Origin: a virus
Virus record (IMG/VR): IMGVR_UViG_3300027668_000011
Span: 17,542 to 81,541 of that record
Reading direction: 5' to 3' (one strand)
DNA: 64,000 bases
Shown: in pieces, positions 15,901-23,296 of the stretch
How positions within the stretch are numbered: the stretch's first letter is position 1
Layout: every line of letters begins with the position of its first letter
The notes under the pieces: generated by a model
Databases searched by the model: none
The model's input: only the letters and a program-made list of their open reading frames with translations
What the model was told of the DNA's origin: nothing
Position numbers and translations under genes: made by a program

Positions 15901-18253
15901 CGCTTACTAAGTAAGGTGTAATTTCAGATGATTTAGTACTGTAATAAATGTTACCACCTAAGATGGATAACGCACTTTCGCCGACGGCGATTGTGTGCTT
16001 AAAGAATGAATGGTTTACGTTTGTTAGCCATTGATTGTTATGATGTGTTGCTCTACCTGTGCCTGCACCAACACCTGTTGCAATAAAGACTGTGCCTACA
16101 GTGTTATTTGCGGCACCAACTAATGTATAATTAGTTGTTCCTACAACTGCAATTGTGTACTTGTTGCCTACTACAAAGCTACCTGCGGTTACAAGTGTTG
16201 TACTGCTGTTAACCACATTGCCGTTAATTGTTAAAACACCGCTACCCTGGTTATCGACATTTGCGGCATTATTAACATCTATACCTGGTGCAATCCTTAG
16301 TGATCCTGATATGACCTTGTTACCTTGTATTTGCTGAGTTATTCCGCCTTGTTTGCCTATAGTTATTAGACCGTGTTCAGTTCCACTTAATACTGGTGTA
16401 AAACTTACTCCTGGTGTGCCGCCATCTAACCCGTCAACTTCTGTTTCTAAATTAATATTGTTATTTGCTGTATATGATGCGTCAGATAAGTTTTTCCAAT
16501 TCATGGAAGGAGAATCTACTCTAATTGCTCTATTAACTTTCAATGCCGTAGTAGTATTAGTATGGCCTCGTTCTATTGATTGTTTTAGCAATACATACGC
16601 TTCCATCTGTGTATTTGCAGTATCAACGTATGCCTTAGTTGTAGCATCTGTTGTTGCACTAGGAGTGCCTAATCCAGTAATTTTATTTGTACTCATAGCA
16701 ATAGCACCGGACATTGTTCCGCCTGCTAATGGAAGTTTTGTTGCTATAGAGTTTACTAATGTTGTATTAAGAGCGGCATCGTTGCCTAATGCTGTTGCAA
16801 TTTCGCCTAGCGTATCTAATGTTGCTCCGGCTGTACCAACAATAGTTGCAATTTCGTCATCTACATATTTTTTCGTTGACACATGTGCATCAGCTGAAGG
16901 TGTTGCTACCGTTGTAGTTGCTCCTGTTAAGTCCACAGAGCCTGTAAATGTCTTAGTGCCTGCTAAACTTTGGTTACCAGTAGTTAATATAACTGTTGAT
17001 CCAGTATCCAACGTTAATGTATTTGCCGCATCATCGTAAACTTTGGTTAAGTTTGTGCCCGCAACTAATAGTGTATTAACTTGGTCGTCAACTGATTCTG
17101 CAAAATCTGTAATCTGTGAGCTTGGTACTGCAATGTTTAAATCTGCCGCCGCTGTTAGTCTGCCTTGTGCATCTACAGTGAATGTAGGTATTGCTGTTGC
17201 ACTACCATAACTTGCACCTGTTACTGCTGTATTATCTAGTACAAATTCACCGTTAGTGACTGTTAAGCCTGTTCCAGCTGTTAAGTGTGCTCTTACTTCT
17301 GAAGCACTTGGGCCAGTGTATGTAAATACACCTGTTGTATTGTTGTATGCTAAACTTCCGTCTCCGCCTGCATCACTGATACTTAAAAGTAGTTCTGCGG
17401 CTGTTGTAAAGTCAGAAACTTGTGATGCTGTAATTACTATAGGTGTTGTTACACCGCTTGTTATTCTGCCTTGTTGGTCAACTGTAAATGTTCCTGTTGA
17501 TCCTGCTGTTCCGTAAGTTGCTGGAGTAACTGCCGTGTTATCTAAGTTAATAGTTGGAGTTACGCTTTCACCTGTAACTACAGTAGACGTTAAACCTGTG
17601 CCGCCTGTAATTGTTGCAACATAGTTACCCGTTGTATCTGTTCCTAATGCAACTGAATTTGCTTGTATTGTTACACTCATGCTTGGTGCTGAACTTGTAG
17701 CATTAAGTCCTAGTGCAATACTACCTGCAACATCACCTGTGAGTGCTAATGTTCTGTCATTTGTAAATTTGTCTGCAATTGTGGCTGTACCAGTTACTGG
17801 TCCTGTTAAGTGTCCAACAAATTCTGTTGAAGTAAAACTTGTAAAACCGGTGCCTACGCCGCCCGTAATAGTCGCTGTGCCGTCTGTAAATGTAGTACCA
17901 GTAATTGTAGCACTTGCTGTAACATCACCTGTTACGCCCAGTGTAGTAACTGTGCCATCATCATTTTTAACTAGCAAGGTGTTAGTTGCGCCAGCGTATT
18001 CAAGTCTCACATTAGCGTCTGCTACGTTAGTACGCATGTCTAAGAATGCTGTGCCTGAATCAGCGTCAGCGTTAATTACATAACCATTTGCATTGTTAAG
18101 TGTTACTGTGTCTGAAAGATAAGTTGTATCGCCTGTAACTTGTAACGTTCCTGTTATTACAGTATTACCTGTGACCGCCAAATGGGTGTCTACGGATAAA
18201 CTACCTTTTACTTTCAGATCCGATTCTGGGTTAAAATTCGATTGTTTTGTCAT
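12989..18253 (-). CDS. Large tail-fibre-like protein
   Basis: The 1,754-residue protein has a repeated beta-strand N-terminal region (LKVKGSLSVDTHLAVTGNTV) typical of trimeric phage fibres. Many SEGTNLYYTNARADARI units and a middle region with a NLDTE-like, more varied sequence (residues about 550-900) follow. The C-terminal part (about 1590-1754: DALNVDADTLD, FLRSDAADTHS, KYANVYATTFNG, AQYADLAENY, GVVSTDPAHLMN) is clearly related to the end of the neighbouring fibre gene. Two nearly identical internal segments of about 170 bases occur 351 bases apart. It is transcribed from a late-type promoter at 18295. It probably forms a long tail fibre or an adhesin on the virion; the exact position is not known. 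Confidence 0.8.
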   Translation of the reverse strand: MTKQSNFNPESDLKVKGSLSVDTHLAVTGNTVITGTLQVTGDTTYLSDTVTLNNANGYVINADADSGTAFLDMRTNVADANVRLEYAGATNTLLVKNDDGTVTTLGVTGDVTASATITGTTFTDGTATITGGVGTGFTSFTSTEFVGHLTGPVTGTATIADKFTNDRTLALTGDVAGSIALGLNATSSAPSMSVTIQANSVALGTDTTGNYVATITGGTGLTSTVVTGESVTPTINLDNTAVTPATYGTAGSTGTFTVDQQGRITSGVTTPIVITASQVSDFTTAAELLLSISDAGGDGSLAYNNTTGVFTYTGPSASEVRAHLTAGTGLTVTNGEFVLDNTAVTGASYGSATAIPTFTVDAQGRLTAAADLNIAVPSSQITDFAESVDDQVNTLLVAGTNLTKVYDDAANTLTLDTGSTVILTTGNQSLAGTKTFTGSVDLTGATTTVATPSADAHVSTKKYVDDEIATIVGTAGATLDTLGEIATALGNDAALNTTLVNSIATKLPLAGGTMSGAIAMSTNKITGLGTPSATTDATTKAYVDTANTQMEAYVLLKQSIERGHTNTTTALKVNRAIRVDSPSMNWKNLSDASYTANNNINLETEVDGLDGGTPGVSFTPVLSGTEHGLITIGKQGGITQQIQGNKVISGSLRIAPGIDVNNAANVDNQGSGVLTINGNVVNSSTTLVTAGSFVVGNKYTIAVVGTTNYTLVGAANNTVGTVFIATGVGAGTGRATHHNNQWLTNVNHSFFKHTIAVGESALSILGGNIYYSTKSSEITPYLVSDTSGAGSISTASGIDTTKKLGVDQAHFQTFGNSTMYIGDIGNVATYTTVQYGGSSYTTGNRPLERLTIDGGIVLGARQADDSILVNGTVFFDNDRLKTVEGGIIKNVTTATVDTVNYTTGTGRIAINDYQGGENYLAALAQGTDISITKVSNVAANVITISSNTSSIVNTAKSSLSATGANISYDGAGAFTSTVGALTTTNVAEGSNLYFTDERVDDRVSSLLVGGANVTLTYNDAAGTLTVDADLLGDITSVVAGAGMTGGATTGDATLNVIGGNGITVSADAVITDDTYIKNLFNASGSQLSYTNGIFTSTADNYNAWSFTTDTAGNQAVSSAGVVSILGGTNMDVTHSGSTITISTLADITGIIAGSGMTGGGTTGSPTLNVIGGKGITASANEIALDFTDFNTSNITETTNLYYTDARADARITASSTSALSEGTNLYYTNARADARITNALIDEDTMVTNSATKLPSQQSVKSYVDTKVASIIGGSLDLSSKDTDDLSEGSSNLYYTNARADARVDAGFTAKSTTNLSEGTNLYYTDARADARITASSTSALSEGTNLYYTNARADARITNALVDEDNMASNSATKLPSQQSVKAYVDSQVASKDNTDEITEGSTNLYFTNARADARITAASTSDLSEGTNLYFTNARADTRANSAFDTKFAAQTTTGLSEGTNLYYTNARADARITNALVDEDNMASNSATKLPSQQSVKAYVDSQVASKDNTDEITEGSTNLYFTNARADARITAASTSDLSEGTNLYYTNARADARITKAAIDALNVDADTLDSISSASFLRSDAADTHSADITPSTNNTINLGSASNKYANVYATTFNGVATTAQYADLAENYLADADYPPGTVLVLGGEQEVTVTTEFNNSKVAGVVSTDPAHLMNSALSGQFVKAVALRGRVPIRVVGIVSKGDVLITSSTPGVAMVSSDPHFVGAACIIGKAISNKEHAGEGIVEVLV
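13691..14211 (-). repeat. Internal direct repeat in the tail-fibre gene
   Basis: The segment starting at 13691 recurs almost unchanged from 14042, an offset of 351 bases (117 codons), and covers about 170 bases. Both copies encode units with the motifs SATKLPSQQSVKAYVD and DNTDEITEGSTNLYF. This indicates recent duplication or gene conversion inside the fibre shaft. Confidence 0.8.
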
Positions 18254-18294
18254 TATATTCTAAATCCTACAAATTTAAATAATTGCTTTAGTTG

Positions 18295-18302
18295 TATTTA
18301 TC
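18295..18302 (-). promoter_or_regulatory. Late-type promoter of the large tail-fibre gene
   Basis: The minus strand reads GATAAATA about 42 bases upstream of the ATG at 18253, directly after the head-module terminator. Confidence 0.65.
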
Positions 18303-18331
18303 TTTCTTGCGGGATTTTTTTCAAGTCAAAA

Positions 18332-18355
18332 AAAAGCACACCTAAGTGTGCTTTT
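18332..18355 (-). terminator. Rho-independent terminator of the head module
   Basis: A 10-bp stem (18332-18341 with 18346-18355, core GCACAC/GTGTGC) with loop CTAA lies about 30 bases after the capsid gene stop. On the minus strand it is followed by a long T-run. Confidence 0.88.
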
Positions 18356-18386
18356 AATTTGTTTCTTTAGACCTTTAAGATAAATC

Positions 18387-19526
18387 TTATTGGAATGCAA
18401 CGTTTGACAATGTTATTGCGTCAACGTAGTCTGCCGCGTTACCCAAAGATGAAGCAGTGTTAGTAAGTTCAATGTAACCATATCTGGTCATGAACGAAAC
18501 TACTGGTTCAAATGTGCTTGGATCCATTACTGGACCTGTTGACATTAATGGGATGTAAGGACAATAGAACGCAGGAGCATCAGTTTCTGATGAACCTTTG
18601 TATCCAACAAGTACTTTAGTTCCATCAGCCGCATAACTATCAACAAAAACTTTGATAGAGCCATTAAGGACTCCAGCTAGTTTAGTGTTAGTAGGTGCTT
18701 CGAATGAACCTTCAGTAGTTCTTGCGAACGTTGAAGTAGATGCTGATTGTAATATTGTAAGTGCTTCAGGTGAAACAACAATATAGTTACCAGCGCCACG
18801 TCTAGTTCTAGCCGCGATTCTATTCGCCGCTCTATTGATCTCAATAGCCAATACCGCATGTCTGTCACCGACGTAAGTCTGTGTGCCAGTTACTGCGTTA
18901 AAGTCTAGGGTAGTACCTGCGCCAGCTAGAGATCTTAGTGAACCAATAATTTCTTGGTCAATTTCTACTACGATTTCTTGTGCCAATGCCTGCATAATTT
19001 CAGCTTCAACATCAAGACCATGCATTGATTCAGCATCTTGTGCCGCTTCAAATGTCCATCTTGCAGATAGACGTCTTGTTTTTGCTTCAACTGTTTGTTT
19101 TAAGATTTGGATGCTTAATTTCTTACCAGCAGTTCCTTCACTACTTGCAGTAGCGTCTGGATTTCCTGAGTAAGCGTTAGCAATCTTAAATGGGCTAAGA
19201 GCCTCATCACCTGGGTTCACGCCAGTTGCCGCTTCGGCATAACGTGTTCTTAGTGTGTGGATTTGCCCAACTGGGCCACTCATAGGCTGTACGCCCACAA
19301 GTTCGTTAGCTATAACTGAAGGCATAACCCTTCTGATTAGAGGTAACATTACTTTGTTTAATGTAGCAACGTTGCCAGCCTGTGTAGCACCACTTGATGC
19401 TGATTCCTGAATATATCTTTTAGTGTTTTCCAGGACTACGTCCAAAGTACTCTTTCTAGAACCGTTAAGTCCTTCTAAAAGTGCGTCTTTGGTAGCTGAC
19501 CAATTGCTCTCAAATAATTCTGCCAT
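18387..19526 (-). CDS. 23: Major capsid protein, T4 gp23 type
   Basis: The 379-residue protein matches gp23-type capsid proteins, for example in VMLPLIRRVMPSVIANELVG, VQPMSGPVGQIHTLRTRYA, RTRRGAGNYIVVSPEALTIL and the C-terminal PFVSFMTRYGY-like region. It has the HK97-like fold role of building the head shell. T4 gp23 has 521 residues, and shorter forms are usual in marine relatives. The N-terminus contains candidate gp21 cleavage sites of the type Ile/Leu-X-Glu (LLE at 16-18, IQE at 39-41), consistent with maturation by the protease encoded two genes away. It is the last gene of the head operon and ends at a strong terminator. Confidence 0.95.
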   Translation of the reverse strand: MAELFESNWSATKDALLEGLNGSRKSTLDVVLENTKRYIQESASSGATQAGNVATLNKVMLPLIRRVMPSVIANELVGVQPMSGPVGQIHTLRTRYAEAATGVNPGDEALSPFKIANAYSGNPDATASSEGTAGKKLSIQILKQTVEAKTRRLSARWTFEAAQDAESMHGLDVEAEIMQALAQEIVVEIDQEIIGSLRSLAGAGTTLDFNAVTGTQTYVGDRHAVLAIEINRAANRIAARTRRGAGNYIVVSPEALTILQSASTSTFARTTEGSFEAPTNTKLAGVLNGSIKVFVDSYAADGTKVLVGYKGSSETDAPAFYCPYIPLMSTGPVMDPSTFEPVVSFMTRYGYIELTNTASSLGNAADYVDAITLSNVAFQ

Positions 19527-19536
19527 TTCTTATCTC

Positions 19537-20646
19537 CTAATTTGAAAGTCCGGCTAATTTACGGATTTGGTTAATTTCAACCACGTCCTGTTCATCTTCC
19601 GATGAAGGCTGAACGTTTTTATTACCAGTGTGTGTTGACACAACTGATTCATTAATTGCTTTCCTACTCTCTACTGCTGGAACTTCTCCATCTAAAACAG
19701 ATGGGAGATACTTATTGAATTGCTTCTCTAAGTTCTCAGTCTTTACACTTTCGAGTAAATCTACCATTAATTCTTTTTTGCTTTTGCTAAGAGGTTTAAG
19801 TAGCTCACTTAATGCATCTTTACGATTCATTAAATCATTAGCTACGTTCAACTTAGATTCAACTAGTGATTTTGCTTCAGCAGTGGCTACCGCTTGGGCT
19901 TTAGTTTCTTCTAATGTTTTCTTAACGTCTGCGATTTCTTTCTGTAAGTCTTTTACATCAGAGGTTTCATTCAAGTAACTTGAACGATACTCATTTGCAA
20001 ATGATTCAAATATTCTACGACCAAAATCGTTTTCTCTTGCGGCGGTAATATCGTCTTTAAAACTGGAAACGTTCTCTTTTACAATAGCGTTTACTGTTTT
20101 TTCAACTGTATCAGCGGCACGTTTAATGAAGTCTGATTTTGATTCAGCAAGTTGTTTTTTGCCTTCTCTCATCATTTTCACTTTTTGCTCTACTAGTTCC
20201 TGCTTGTCTGAATGGAATTCTTTAAGCTCTCCAGCCAGCTGTTCAACAACAAAATCGTCGAGTTTAGTTACATGTTCTGCAACGTTAGAACGTTCAGCTC
20301 TTAACTCTTTAATCTCTTTTGCTAGTTGTTCAGACACAAACTTGTTTAGCTTTGTGCTATGTTCACTGATAGCCTTTTTATAAGCAACTCTTTCACCAGC
20401 AACAGCTTTTTTATCTTCAGCAATCTCGGCAACTTCTGCTTCGATACGCTGATGAATAAAACCGTCAACTGCTTCAACAATAAGACCTTTGTCATGCTCA
20501 TATCTCTGAGCAAACTCTTCTCTTAATTCTGCTGTAAGTTGTTCTTTGGCTTCGGCAAGACGACTTTCCCATGCCTCAACGATACTTGTACGAACTTCTT
20601 CGTTAATATCACTAGACTCGATCAGGTCCTCAAAATTTACTGCCAT
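19537..20646 (-). CDS. 22: Prohead core scaffold protein, gp22 type
   Basis: The 369-residue protein is highly charged and predicted almost entirely helical or coiled-coil (residues about 20-340, rich in Glu, Lys, Ala). It lies between the protease (gp21) and capsid (gp23) genes, exactly as gp22 does in T4-like phages. The start MAVNFEDLIESSDINEEVRT resembles the conserved head of gp22-type proteins. It forms the internal core on which the capsid assembles and is then degraded by gp21. T4 gp22 has about 270 residues, so this copy is longer. Confidence 0.88.
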   Translation of the reverse strand: MAVNFEDLIESSDINEEVRTSIVEAWESRLAEAKEQLTAELREEFAQRYEHDKGLIVEAVDGFIHQRIEAEVAEIAEDKKAVAGERVAYKKAISEHSTKLNKFVSEQLAKEIKELRAERSNVAEHVTKLDDFVVEQLAGELKEFHSDKQELVEQKVKMMREGKKQLAESKSDFIKRAADTVEKTVNAIVKENVSSFKDDITAARENDFGRRIFESFANEYRSSYLNETSDVKDLQKEIADVKKTLEETKAQAVATAEAKSLVESKLNVANDLMNRKDALSELLKPLSKSKKELMVDLLESVKTENLEKQFNKYLPSVLDGEVPAVESRKAINESVVSTHTGNKNVQPSSEDEQDVVEINQIRKLAGLSN

Positions 20647-20655
20647 AGTAGTCTC

Positions 20656-21282
20656 CTACCTCAATTTTAATTCATTAATAAAATTAATGATTTGTTTAGT
20701 TAGATGCTTCTCAGCACCAATGTTTCCGTGTGTATAGTCTTTAGCGATCTCATGTAACATGCTACCGCCTTCCATATTAAACAAAGACTCATAAATTGTC
20801 TTTGGATAAGCATCGGGCGCCGAAGGTTGAGCAACAATATCAACAGTAATGATATCAAAATCAGACACACGACCTGACTCATTAACATTACCACTTCCTC
20901 TACTACTTACTCCTAACTTTGCACCAGCTTTTAATAAAGCTCTTGCAATGTTTCCCATCGGTGTATCGATAATTTTCAATTTACCCATTCCATCACTGCC
21001 ATCACATTGCATTTCTGTAATGATATGACTAACTCTGTCTAGGTTAATTTGTAACTCTTCTGGGTGATCTAACTCACCCATCACAGTCTCACCAGTTGAT
21101 AATCTTGCTGTAACGTTCTCAACAGCACGTTGGATTTCATCTTTTGGATAAACCCTGCCATTCTGATTTTTAACATCGCCTTGGATGAATAAACCAGCCA
21201 TAAATAAATCCTTTCCGTCATTAGATTCAAGTAATTGAATCTTACTGGCTTCTGGACTCATATATTCGTATAACTTACGCAC
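20656..21282 (-). CDS. 21: Prohead maturation protease, gp21 type
   Basis: The 208-residue protein carries the signature of the gp21 serine protease family: GELDHPEE with catalytic His73, and GVSSRGSG with the nucleophile Ser at 126/127. NGRVYP near residue 41 is also conserved in this family. It cleaves scaffold and capsid precursors at Ile/Leu-X-Glu sites during head maturation. Gene order acidic core protein-21-22-23 is that of T4-like head modules. Confidence 0.95.
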   Translation of the reverse strand: MRKLYEYMSPEASKIQLLESNDGKDLFMAGLFIQGDVKNQNGRVYPKDEIQRAVENVTARLSTGETVMGELDHPEELQINLDRVSHIITEMQCDGSDGMGKLKIIDTPMGNIARALLKAGAKLGVSSRGSGNVNESGRVSDFDIITVDIVAQPSAPDAYPKTIYESLFNMEGGSMLHEIAKDYTHGNIGAEKHLTKQIINFINELKLR

Positions 21283-21305
21283 TATTAATATACCTTAAAG
21301 TTCAG

Positions 21306-22058
21306 TTATGCCTTTTTAGGCAAAACCTTGATGTTATCAGTTGGTGTATGGTCTTTAGCTGATTCGCCTTTTTTGCCTTCGCCGCCGTCGTTAGCTTTAA
21401 CAGGTGTTCCTGCTCCAGTTACTACAGTTGCTTTTGGCTTTTTAGTTAAAGGGGATTCTTTGCTGTCTGCTTCGCCACCTTTTGGTGCCGCTACAGTGTC
21501 AGACAATTTAGTAGCTTCTTCAACTACTTCTTCGTCTTCTTCAACTTCCTCGTCTAAATCATATTCAATTGACTCTTCTTCTGGCTGTTCCATGTCCATT
21601 TCCATGTCCATGTCTACTGGCAATTCTTCGCCTTCGCCTTCTTCTTCGCCTGAAAGTAATTTTTCAAATTCAGCTCTTAAATCTTCAAGTTCGTCTTCTA
21701 AACTGTCGACTTTGTCTTCTAAATCTTCTTCTTCACCAGCTTCTTCTTCGCTTCCGAATCCGCCAATCTCATCGTCATCAATTCCAGCGTCTGTATCTGC
21801 TACATCGCTAACAAAATCTGCTTCTGGATCGCTATCATCAATAGCTTCTTCAACTGCTTCTTCTTCTGATTCCTCAGACTCTTCAACTGCTTCTTCTTCA
21901 GTTTCTTCAGTTTCGACTACTTCATCTTCGTCTAAGATACGCTCGTACTCGGCTCGAGCAGTTTCAACGACATATTCGTGAAGTAGCTCTTCGGCACGCT
22001 CGTTATCTTCTGCAAGTAGTAGTTCGAGAACTTGTTCTAATTTATTGCGTTCTGACAT
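21306..22058 (-). CDS. Acidic prohead core protein (gp67/gp68-like position)
   Basis: The 250-residue product begins with a helical region (NKLEQVLELLLAEDNERAEE, about residues 5-45) that resembles small core proteins upstream of gp21 in marine T4-like phages. It is followed by a very acidic low-complexity tract (about 45-185, mostly Glu, Asp, Ser, Val) and a Lys-rich tail. It is the first gene of the head operon after an exact TATAAATA late promoter. A role in the prohead core is inferred from position and composition; the gp67 versus gp68 identity is not clear. Confidence 0.65.
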   Translation of the reverse strand: MSERNKLEQVLELLLAEDNERAEELLHEYVVETARAEYERILDEDEVVETEETEEEAVEESEESEEEAVEEAIDDSDPEADFVSDVADTDAGIDDDEIGGFGSEEEAGEEEDLEDKVDSLEDELEDLRAEFEKLLSGEEEGEGEELPVDMDMEMDMEQPEEESIEYDLDEEVEEDEEVVEEATKLSDTVAAPKGGEADSKESPLTKKPKATVVTGAGTPVKANDGGEGKKGESAKDHTPTDNIKVLPKKA

Positions 22059-22236
22059 TATTGAGCTCCTATAATTATAGTATAAAATGAATGTTTTTTA
22101 TGCTGTTATACAGCAAAAATTGTATTTACATCTTAATATGTGTAATACTTATACGGTGGTGGGGTTTTTGAATAGTTATAGGCTAAAACAAGCCCATTTG
22201 GAATGAAATGTGTGATTATAGTGTATATGTAAAGAA

Positions 22237-22244
22237 TATTTATA
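22237..22244 (-). promoter_or_regulatory. Late-type promoter of the head module
   Basis: The minus strand reads TATAAATA, an exact T4 late octamer, about 180 bases upstream of the ATG at 22058. Nothing else was recognised in the 206-base gap 22059-22264. Confidence 0.7.
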
Positions 22245-22264
22245 CTTTGCTACGTTTAAGAAAA

Positions 22265-23092
22265 CTACGTTGTTAAATACGGTTTTAGTGTTTCAACATA
22301 GGCTTGGTGTGCTTCTAACGGCAAGTGGTGGTCATATTGTGTGCCTGGACTATTTTCCCATCCGCCCCATAAGTCATCGCACACTGACAAATAATCTGCT
22401 ATGCCTTTCTGCTGTAGCATGGTATTGGGTATATCCCATTTAGTGCATACCTTAGCATAAGGATCCCTAGACACCATATCATATCCTTCTGCCCAGTCAA
22501 ATGTGTTGGGTGAGAATATAACTTTTTTGCCTTTTAATTGCAATTTTTGTAAGGCATAGGTTAATATCATTTGCTGTTTGTGTCTCTGTACATCAGCATC
22601 ATATATGTACAAAAAATGCTTTTTTAGTGCTTCAAAACTATTGTTAGTAAATGCTCTTTCGTATCGTTGTACTATGTTATTGTCTGCTAAAGTCTTATCT
22701 ATATCTTCATTAAAGATACTGCCGTAACTGTCTATCATTATCGTAGGAGCATATCCTTTGCCATAGCCGGGAGCATGTTCGTCCCTATACTTCTCTATCA
22801 GCACATGGTTAAAATCTACGTTATCCCAGCCTTTTTCAGGATCGTAACGTGGCGAGTCTTTAAGTTTGATTTCTTCTCTAGTAACTGTTGTAGCATTTAT
22901 AATAAACACGTCTGGATCGTAGTGTTTTAATGCATAGTCTACTTGTAGTGCAATGCCAAAGTTACTACAACCAGGTTTAGCTAAGTTGTAATATTCTGCA
23001 TTTATGTGTGAGGATATTAAAGAACCGAATTCGATTCCTTTATGCTGTGGATCTACTGAGGACCATGAGCAACCGCAAACGGCTAGCTTCAT
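22265..23092 (-). CDS. SGNH-hydrolase-like protein
   Basis: The 275-residue protein shows the SGNH pattern: block I near the N-terminus (AVCGCSWSS, candidate nucleophile Ser9), block II Gly in LAKPGCSNFG, block III Asn in IINATT, and a C-terminal DHHLPLEAHQ with candidate Asp and His. Phage members of this family often have GCS in place of GDS. The family includes esterases and deacetylases acting on sugars or lipids. The gene is the last of the portal transcription unit, so it is expressed late. It may modify host surface polysaccharide or virion-bound glycans; the substrate cannot be read from sequence. Confidence 0.65.
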   Translation of the reverse strand: MKLAVCGCSWSSVDPQHKGIEFGSLISSHINAEYYNLAKPGCSNFGIALQVDYALKHYDPDVFIINATTVTREEIKLKDSPRYDPEKGWDNVDFNHVLIEKYRDEHAPGYGKGYAPTIMIDSYGSIFNEDIDKTLADNNIVQRYERAFTNNSFEALKKHFLYIYDADVQRHKQQMILTYALQKLQLKGKKVIFSPNTFDWAEGYDMVSRDPYAKVCTKWDIPNTMLQQKGIADYLSVCDDLWGGWENSPGTQYDHHLPLEAHQAYVETLKPYLTT

Positions 23093-23296
23093 TTAAAATT
23101 CCGGAGTTGCTTCAGCGGCTTTGGCATACATAAGTGATGCAAATTCACGCTGTTCTAAATTCTCTGACTTTTTAATTTCTCTATATTTTCTTAACTTGTT
23201 CAGTGTTTTTAAAGTAAGTTTAGTTTTTCTAGTATCGTCAAGAGATCTGCCAACTGACCTGTCATTTTCTGGATTGTAAAATTCTGTTAATCTCAT
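23093..23296 (-). CDS. Small protein linked to the portal gene
   Basis: The 67-residue product is basic and helical (MRLTEFYNPENDRSVGRSLD, then a Lys/Arg-rich helix). It starts at the portal stop, with a 1-base overlap, and ends just before the hydrolase gene. Small proteins of this kind sit next to gp20 in marine T4-like phages, but I do not know a proven function. Confidence 0.6.
   Translation of the reverse strand: MRLTEFYNPENDRSVGRSLDDTRKTKLTLKTLNKLRKYREIKKSENLEQREFASLMYAKAAEATPEF

Noticed and set aside
21328-21981. Serine-rich plus-strand frame
   Set aside because: It is the complement of the Glu/Asp-rich core protein gene; GAA/GAG runs give TTC/TCT on the other strand.
22150-22270. 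Repeat AACGTAG near the end of the SGNH-like gene as a terminator
   Set aside because: It is a direct, not inverted, repeat and has no T-run.
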